64,000 bases of DNA from Curtobacterium sp. MR_MD2014 (GTDB lineage: Bacteria; Actinomycetota; Actinomycetes; Actinomycetales; Microbacteriaceae), in assembly GCF_000772085.1 (NCBI RefSeq), contig NZ_CP009755.1, forward strand, positions 2,604,001-2,668,000. Reading direction: 5' to 3'. Position 1 is the first letter of the stretch. Every line of letters begins with the position of its first letter. The notes beneath the pieces are model-generated. The model did not search any database. It saw nothing but the letters and a program-made list of their open reading frames with translations, and had not been told where the DNA came from. A program made the position numbers and the translations under genes. Shown one piece after another: positions 58,615-64,000 of this stretch.

Positions 58615-60039
58615 TCAGCAGTCGATGTTGTCCCAGCTGTCGGGACCGGCCGACCCGGCCGCGTACTCGTCGAGCGGCGCCTTCCCGTCGCGCCACGCAC
58701 GCAGGAACGGCTCGACCACCTTCCACCCCTGCACCGCGCTGTCACCGCGCACCGACAGCGTCGCGTCGCCCTCGAGCACGCCGGCCAGGACCTCGCCGTA
58801 GGCGCTGAGCCGACCGGGGTTGAAGTTCACGGACAGCGCCGTGTGGTCGATCGTGTACGGATCGCCGGGACCGTTGACGTTGAGCTCGAGCTGCATCTCG
58901 TCCGGGGCGATCCAGATCCGCAGCTTGTCCGGTCGCTCGGCGCCGCTCAGCCCGTTCGGCACGTGCGGCGAGTCCTTGAAGGTGATGACGATCTCGCGAC
59001 GCTGCTGCTCCAGCGCCTTGCCGGACCGCAGCGTGAAGGGGACGCCGGCCCAGCGCCAGTTCGCGACCTCGAGGGTGAGCTGCGCGAGGGTCTCGGTGCC
59101 GAGCGACGGGTCGACGCCGTCCTCGTCGACGTAGGACGGCAGCTCACGGTCGCCGATCGTCCCGGCGGTGTAGCGCGCACGCTTGCCCGCGGCGACGACG
59201 TCCTCGCCCCACGGCCGGACGGCGCGGAGGACGAGCTCCTTCTGCGTGCGGAGGTCGTCGGCGTCGATGGATGCAGGGGCCTCCATCGCGACGACGGCCA
59301 TCACCTGCAGCAGGTGGCTCTGGATCATGTCGACCAGGGCACCGGCCTTGTCGTAGTAGCGCGCGCGGCCCTCCAGCCCGAGGGTCTCGTCGTAGACGAT
59401 GTCGACGCGGTCGACGTGCGCCGACGACAGCAGCGGCTCGATGATGCGGTTCGCGAAGCGCAGCCCGAGCAGGTTGAGGACCGTGGAGCGGCCGAGGAAG
59501 TGGTCGACGCGGTGGATGCGCTCCTCGGGCAGGAACGAGTGCAGCAGGTCGTTGAGGTGCTCGGCGCTCTCGGCGTCGGTGCCGAACGGCTTCTCGAGCG
59601 CGAGCCGCGTACCACCGGGCAGGTCGAGGTCCTTGAGGACGGCGCAGCTCTTCTCGGTCACGGCCGGCGGCAGCGCGAAGTAGATCGCCGGGTCGTGGTG
59701 GCACGCGTCGAGCAGGGCCCCCAGGTCGTCGGCGTCGGTGACGTCGGCCTTGCGGTAGGTCGAGGCCTCGATGACCTCGACGAGCCGCCGGCTGAGCTTC
59801 TCGCCGCCGTCGTGCGCGCCCTCGTCCTCCTCGTTCTTCGACGCCTGCGCGTTCTCGAAGGACGTGCGCACCTGCTCCTTCCAGTCGTCGTCCGAGATGT
59901 CCTCCACGCCGGCCCCGACGAGCTGGACGTCCCAGTCGTCCTTGACCTCGAGGAGGGTGGCGAGACCGGGCAGCAGCAGTCGCTTGGACAGGTCACCGCT
60001 GGCTCCGAGGATGAGCAGGCTGGTCTGGAGGCTCGACAT
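58615..60039 (-). CDS. zwf: Glucose-6-phosphate dehydrogenase
   Basis: A 474-residue NADP-type dehydrogenase, first step of the pentose phosphate pathway. The nucleotide motif GASGDLSKRLLLPGL (13-27), the EKPFGTD motif and the active-site HRVDHFLGRSTVLNLLGLRFAN with the catalytic His are present. It stands alone, without the opcA, pgl or transaldolase genes that accompany the main zwf of actinobacteria, so it may be a second isozyme. An acidic, Lys-rich insert (ASKNEEDEGAHDGGEK, about 66-81) is unusual. It is divergent from the next gene by 81 bases. Confidence 0.92.
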   Translation of the reverse strand: MSSLQTSLLILGASGDLSKRLLLPGLATLLEVKDDWDVQLVGAGVEDISDDDWKEQVRTSFENAQASKNEEDEGAHDGGEKLSRRLVEVIEASTYRKADVTDADDLGALLDACHHDPAIYFALPPAVTEKSCAVLKDLDLPGGTRLALEKPFGTDAESAEHLNDLLHSFLPEERIHRVDHFLGRSTVLNLLGLRFANRIIEPLLSSAHVDRVDIVYDETLGLEGRARYYDKAGALVDMIQSHLLQVMAVVAMEAPASIDADDLRTQKELVLRAVRPWGEDVVAAGKRARYTAGTIGDRELPSYVDEDGVDPSLGTETLAQLTLEVANWRWAGVPFTLRSGKALEQQRREIVITFKDSPHVPNGLSGAERPDKLRIWIAPDEMQLELNVNGPGDPYTIDHTALSVNFNPGRLSAYGEVLAGVLEGDATLSVRGDSAVQGWKVVEPFLRAWRDGKAPLDEYAAGSAGPDSWDNIDC

Positions 60040-60120
60040 GCCCCCGACCGTACTCACGCGTTCCGGCTCGTGGCCGGGTTGCGTCGGTACGGTGGGGCGA
60101 GTCCGGCGCGAGGGAGCACC

Positions 60121-61290
60121 ATGAGCAGTGGGTACGGAGGGCGACGCATCCGCGTCGCCGTGGTCGGCACCGGGATGATCGCGGGGGTGCACGCCCGTGC
60201 GGCACGGGCCGCGGGCGCCGAGGTCGTCGGGGTGCTCGGCCGGACGCCGGCACGGTCGGAGCAGGTCGCCGCACAGCTCGACGTGCCCCGCGGCTACGCC
60301 TCGCTCGACGAGGTGATCGCCGACGCCCCCGACGTCGTCCACGTCTGCACGCCGAACGACCAGCACCACCCGCAGTCGCTCGCGGTCGTCCGCGCCGGGA
60401 TCAACGTCGTGTGCGAGAAGCCGCTCGCGATCAGCGCCGAGCAGGCCGCCGAGCTGGTCGCCGCAGCCGACGAGGCCGGCGTCGTCGCGACCGTGCCGTT
60501 CGTCTACCGGTACCACCCGGTCGTCCGGGAGATCCGTGCCCGCATCGCCGCCGGTGAGCTCGGCCGATTGCTCGCCGTGCACGGCCACTACCTGCAGGAC
60601 TGGATGCTCGACGAGGACGCCTCGAGCTGGCGGGTGGACGCCGGTGCCGGCGGGGTGTCCCGGGCCTTCGCGGACATCGGCTCGCACTGGTGCGACCTGG
60701 TCGAGTTCGTGACCGGCGACCCGTTCGCCGCGGTGAGCGCCGCGACCGACATCGTCTACCCGACCCGTCCGGCTGCCTCCGGGCCGTCGTTCTCCGGCTC
60801 GCCGGACCCCGACCCGGTGGCGGACGCCGGGCAGCGGGCCGAGGTCACCACGGAGGACACGGCCGTCGCGACCTTCCGCACCGGCACCGGGCGCATCGGC
60901 AACGTCGTCGTCTCGCAGGTCGCGGCCGGGCGGAAGAACCGGCTGTGGTTCGAGGTCGACGGCACCCTCGGGTCGGCGGCCTTCGACCAGGAGCAGCCCG
61001 AGGCGGCGTGGTTCGGCAACGAGCGCGGCGCCCAGATCGTGGTGCGCGACCCCTCGCTCGGGTTCCCCGACCAGCGTCGGCTGGCGGTCGTGCCGGCCGG
61101 GCACCCGCAGGGGTACCTCGACGCCTTCGCGGCGTTCGTCGCCGACACCTACGCGGCGGTCCGGGCGGAGGGCGACCGTTCGGCGTGGCCCGAGGGGCTC
61201 CCCACGTTCGCCGACGGTGCTCGTGCGGCGTCGGTCATCGAGGCCGTCGTCGCCAGCGCGGCCGACGGGACGTGGCGTCCCGTCGCCTGA
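60121..61290 (+). CDS. Gfo/Idh/MocA family oxidoreductase
   Basis: A 389-residue NAD(P)-dependent sugar-alcohol or sugar dehydrogenase. The Rossmann motif VVGTGMIAGVHARAA lies near residue 14, the nicotinamide-loop motif CEKPLA near 100, and catalytic DIGSHWCDLVEFVTG near 185. The C-terminal alpha/beta domain is complete. The exact substrate (inositol, glucose, galactose-like) cannot be read. ATG 60121. Confidence 0.9.
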   Translation: MSSGYGGRRIRVAVVGTGMIAGVHARAARAAGAEVVGVLGRTPARSEQVAAQLDVPRGYASLDEVIADAPDVVHVCTPNDQHHPQSLAVVRAGINVVCEKPLAISAEQAAELVAAADEAGVVATVPFVYRYHPVVREIRARIAAGELGRLLAVHGHYLQDWMLDEDASSWRVDAGAGGVSRAFADIGSHWCDLVEFVTGDPFAAVSAATDIVYPTRPAASGPSFSGSPDPDPVADAGQRAEVTTEDTAVATFRTGTGRIGNVVVSQVAAGRKNRLWFEVDGTLGSAAFDQEQPEAAWFGNERGAQIVVRDPSLGFPDQRRLAVVPAGHPQGYLDAFAAFVADTYAAVRAEGDRSAWPEGLPTFADGARAASVIEAVVASAADGTWRPVA

Positions 61291-61342
61291 CGTCCCCCGG
61301 GCGACCTGAGCGTGTACAGGAACCGCCGAGCACGGTGGGTGC

Positions 61343-63157
61343 ATGAGCACGACCGTGAGCGACTTCGTCATCGACCGCATCAAGGCATGGGGCGTCTCGC
61401 GCGTCTTCGGCTACCCCGGGGACGGGATCGGTGCGTTCGACGGGGCGCTCGGCAAGGCCGACGGCAGCGAGCGCGAGCTCGAGTACGTCCGCCCGACGCA
61501 CGAGGAGATCGCCGCGCTGATGGCGACCGCGCACGCCAAGTTCACCGGCGAGGTCGGGGTCTGCGTCGCGACCTCGAGCCCCGGCGCGTTCCACCTGCTC
61601 AACGGGCTGTACGACGCGCAGATGGACAACCAGCCGGTCGTCGCGATCGTCGGGCAGCAGGGCCTGGCGTCGATCGGGTCGTTCACGCAGCAGGAGTCGA
61701 ACCTCGAGCGCGTGTTCGCCGACGTCGCCTGCTACGTGGAGACCGTCGCCACGCCGGACGCGGTCGGCGTCGTGGTCGACACGGCGTTCCGGACGGCGAT
61801 GCTCCGGAAGCAGCCGGCGGTCGTCGTGCTCCCCCACGACGTGCAGGCGATGGCGTACGAGGCCCCGGCCGCCGAGCACTGGGTGTCCCGGTCGAGCGAC
61901 GTCGCCCCGTCGACCCGGATCGTGCCGCCGCAGGACCAGATCGCCCGCTTCGCCGAGATCCTGAACGCCGGGGAGCGCGTGACGTTCCTCGTCGGAGCCG
62001 GCGCCCGTGGTGCCACGGACCTGGTGCTCGAGGCCGCAGAGAAGACCGGCGCCGGCATCATCACCGCCCTGCGCGGCAAGGACGTCGTGCCCTCCGACGT
62101 GCCGTACCACACGCAGCAGGTCGGGCTCCTCGGCTCGCGCCCGAGCCTGACCCAGATCAAGGAGTGCGACACGATCGTGCTCCTCGGCTCGAACTACCCC
62201 TACGGCGAGTACCTGCCCGCCTCCGGTCAGGCCCGCGGCGTGCAGGTCGACATCAAGCCCGAGCAGATGGGCCTGCGGTACCCGACCGAGCTCAACCTGT
62301 GGGGCGACGTCGGTGCGACGCTGCAGGCGGTCATGCCGCTGCTGCGCGACAAGCAGGACACCGCGTGGCAGGACAAGCTCGCCGGCGAGATGCGTGAGTG
62401 GGAGGCGGAGATGCACCGCCAGGCCGAGGTCGCGTACGACGACGGCGTCAACCCACGACGCGTCATCCGCGCCGTGAACGAGCGCCTGCCCGAGGGCGTC
62501 ACGGTCACCTGCGACGCCGGGACCACCGCCGACTGGTACGGCCACCACATCCGGCTGCGCCGCGGTATGCACGGCGACATGTCCGGACGGCTCGCGACGA
62601 TGCTCGCGGCGATGCCCTACGCCGTCACGGCGAAGTTCGCCTTCCCGGACGCCCCGGCGGTGTGCACCATCGGCGACGGAGCCTTCCAGATGCTCGGCAT
62701 GAACGAGCTCATCACGGTGAAGAAGTACATGGCCCAGTGGCCGAACCAGCAGCTCGTGATCGTGGTCATGCACAACGACGACCTCGGCCAGGTGTCGTGG
62801 GAGATGCGGACCGAGGACGGCAACCCGATGTGGTCCGGGTCGCAGGACGTCGAGTCGATGGACTACGCCGGGTACGCCCGGCTGCTCGGCTTCGAGGGCA
62901 TCGCGGTGCACGGTGACGACGAGGTCGAGGCAGCCGTGGAGCGGGCGTTCGCCAACCCCGGGGTCACGCTCATCGACGCCTACGTCAGCCGCAACGTGCC
63001 GCCGCTGCCGCCGCACATCACCGCCGAGTACGCGGTGAACACCGCGAAGAGCCTGCTCAAGGGCGACCCGGCGGAGATCGGCGTCATCAAGGACTCGGCG
63101 AAGGCCATGGCCGCCGAGGCCGTCGAGCGGGTGAAGGGCGCGCTGGGCCGGGACTGA
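61343..63157 (+). CDS. Thiamine-pyrophosphate enzyme (pyruvate oxidase-like)
   Basis: A 604-residue three-domain TPP enzyme. The cofactor-activating Glu is in VRPTHEEIAALMA (about 54), a central FAD/ADP-fold-like domain follows, and the Mg-TPP motif GDGAFQMLGMNELIT onward to VMHND lies near 446-480. Closest families are PoxB-type pyruvate:quinone oxidase and acetolactate synthase; no regulatory subunit is adjacent. It follows the Gfo/Idh/MocA gene by 52 bases and could be co-transcribed. Product identity is uncertain. Confidence 0.87.
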   Translation: MSTTVSDFVIDRIKAWGVSRVFGYPGDGIGAFDGALGKADGSERELEYVRPTHEEIAALMATAHAKFTGEVGVCVATSSPGAFHLLNGLYDAQMDNQPVVAIVGQQGLASIGSFTQQESNLERVFADVACYVETVATPDAVGVVVDTAFRTAMLRKQPAVVVLPHDVQAMAYEAPAAEHWVSRSSDVAPSTRIVPPQDQIARFAEILNAGERVTFLVGAGARGATDLVLEAAEKTGAGIITALRGKDVVPSDVPYHTQQVGLLGSRPSLTQIKECDTIVLLGSNYPYGEYLPASGQARGVQVDIKPEQMGLRYPTELNLWGDVGATLQAVMPLLRDKQDTAWQDKLAGEMREWEAEMHRQAEVAYDDGVNPRRVIRAVNERLPEGVTVTCDAGTTADWYGHHIRLRRGMHGDMSGRLATMLAAMPYAVTAKFAFPDAPAVCTIGDGAFQMLGMNELITVKKYMAQWPNQQLVIVVMHNDDLGQVSWEMRTEDGNPMWSGSQDVESMDYAGYARLLGFEGIAVHGDDEVEAAVERAFANPGVTLIDAYVSRNVPPLPPHITAEYAVNTAKSLLKGDPAEIGVIKDSAKAMAAEAVERVKGALGRD

Positions 63158-63202
63158 CGCCGATCCCGCCGTGGTTGTCCCCCGAACGGGAGGAACGTCC
63201 CC

Positions 63203-63220
63203 CGTGGTGTGAACACCACG
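63203..63220. terminator. Small hairpin after the TPP enzyme gene
   Basis: CGTGGTG and CACCACG arms around TGAA, 45 bases after the stop. It is a candidate terminator or an operator for the nucleotidase gene that follows. Confidence 0.45.
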
Positions 63221-63279
63221 TGACGTGTTGCGGCAACCCCTGGCGCGTCGGCTGTGGGAGTTCATAGGTTCTTGCGGTG

Positions 63280-64000
63280 ATGAACGCTCACACTCCCCCG
63301 CGTCGCCGGCGCCTGGCCGGGGCCTCCGCCCTGGTCGCCGCCGGCGTCCTCACCGCCCTGACCGTCCCGTCCGCCGCCCTCGCCGCCGAGGGCGACACCA
63401 CGATCGACCTCTACAACGTCAACGACTTCCACGGCCGCATCGCGCAGTCGATCTCGAAGGACTCCGCCGGTGCTCCGGCCCCGCGGGACGGCGACGCCGC
63501 CGGTGCCGCGACCCTCGCCGGTGCACTCGAGCAGCTCCGGGGTGCCGATCCCTCGACGTCCGCCTTCGTCAGCTCCGGCGACAACATCGGCGGCTCGACG
63601 TTCGAGTCCTTCATCCAGGACGACCAGCCCACCATCGACGTCCTCAACCAGATGGACCTGTCGGTCAGCGCCATCGGCAACCACGAGCTCGACAAGGGCC
63701 AGGACGACCTGCGCGACCGCGTGATCGGCGGCCAGGGCGAGGGCGTCCGCGCGGCGCAGTGGGACTACGTCTCCGCGAACATCCTCGACTCGGCCACGGG
63801 CGAACCCGCGTTCCAGCCGTACTCGATCCAGGAGATCAGCGGCAAGCGCGTCGGGTTCATCGGCGCGACGGTCGACCTCGTCGGCCAGGGACTCGTCGCT
63901 CCGGACGGCATCGCCGGACTGGAGATGGGCGACATCACGACCGAGGTGAACAAGGTCGCGGCGCAGCTCACCGACGGTGACACGGCGAACGACGAGGCCG
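63280..64000 (+). CDS. Secreted bifunctional metallophosphatase/5'-nucleotidase, partial at 3' end
   Basis: The first 240 residues of a secreted UshA-like enzyme that removes phosphate from nucleotides outside the cell. A signal peptide (ARG-rich start, hydrophobic core, cleavage after SAALA at about residue 35) precedes the calcineurin-type metal motifs: DLYNVNDFHGRI (D-x-H), SSGDNIGGS (GD) and AIGNHELD (GNHE). The 3' part, with the 5'-nucleotidase C-terminal domain, lies outside the window. ATG 63280 is chosen; a GTG three bases earlier is also possible. Confidence 0.9.
   Translation, partial: MNAHTPPRRRRLAGASALVAAGVLTALTVPSAALAAEGDTTIDLYNVNDFHGRIAQSISKDSAGAPAPRDGDAAGAATLAGALEQLRGADPSTSAFVSSGDNIGGSTFESFIQDDQPTIDVLNQMDLSVSAIGNHELDKGQDDLRDRVIGGQGEGVRAAQWDYVSANILDSATGEPAFQPYSIQEISGKRVGFIGATVDLVGQGLVAPDGIAGLEMGDITTEVNKVAAQLTDGDTANDEA

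Noticed and set aside
61343..63157. Naming the TPP enzyme as poxB or ilvB
   Set aside because: The visible motifs are common to the whole superfamily and there is no partner gene to decide between them.
63240..63280. A PHO box (GTTCATAGGTTC) before the 5'-nucleotidase gene
   Set aside because: Only a loose match to actinobacterial PhoP direct repeats; too weak to annotate.

Overview
The window is high-GC, gene-dense DNA with GTG and TTG starts, many four-base ATGA/GTGA gene overlaps, DtxR/IdeR-type iron boxes and LacI-controlled sugar importers. This points to a free-living or plant-associated actinobacterium, most likely Microbacteriaceae; a Curtobacterium-like genus is my guess from overall gene content and is not proven. 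I see no phage, transposase, integrase, plasmid or CRISPR genes. One RNA gene is present, tRNA-Arg(ACG).

Layout: 1-2230, end of a monosaccharide ABC importer; 2334-7088, an alpha-amylase-family enzyme and small stress or repair genes (DUF2256/DUF3253 protein, PRISE-like reductase, CsbD, spore-photoproduct-lyase-like radical SAM protein); 7098-13566, a LacI-controlled galactoside operon (GH35 beta-galactosidase, binding protein, two permeases); 13630-16066, a hydroxyacyl-CoA-dehydrogenase-like enzyme and a GNAT-GrpB-GNAT fusion; 16336-21376, an arabinoside locus (GH51 arabinofuranosidase divergent from an ABC importer); 22004-27074, siderophore uptake with two iron boxes; 27156-33062, a class A PBP, an alpha/beta hydrolase, a class A beta-lactamase and a mannitol dehydrogenase; 33245-38989, TetR/MMPL efflux and an OhrR-like MarR with an Old Yellow Enzyme; 39119-40360, a PIG-V-like mannosyltransferase; 40268-48647, a purine-oxidation island (urate oxidase and MocA divergent from the three xanthine-dehydrogenase-type genes and an 8-oxoguanine/guanine-deaminase-like amidohydrolase); 49161-57237, an NCS1 permease, HyuA, three DUF917 proteins and a PucR regulator; 57542-64000, tRNA-Arg, dienelactone hydrolase, glucose-6-phosphate dehydrogenase, Gfo/Idh/MocA dehydrogenase, a TPP enzyme and the start of a secreted 5'-nucleotidase.

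Working together: the sugar loci pair a secreted or cytosolic glycosidase with its own importer. The purine island carries the molybdenum hydroxylase with its cofactor-modifying (MocA) and insertion (XdhC) factors. The NCS1-HyuA-DUF917 operon looks like a pathway for uptake and opening of a hydantoin- or thiohydantoin-like ring, with three paralogous DUF917 proteins in place of the usual HyuB; I consider it the best candidate for an undescribed metabolic system here.

The strongest non-coding signal is a family of at least nine near-perfect palindromes (core GGACGGGAGGC inverted), mostly within about 15 bases of a stop codon. Two of them (near 21.4 kb and 36.7 kb) head larger composite elements: palindrome, then an array of 19-bp direct repeats, then a hairpin, then a conserved tail ending TGGGAAGGAACGGGC. 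Two further intergenic minisatellites lie near 46.9 kb (19-bp unit) and 57.4 kb (17-bp unit, beside tRNA-Arg).
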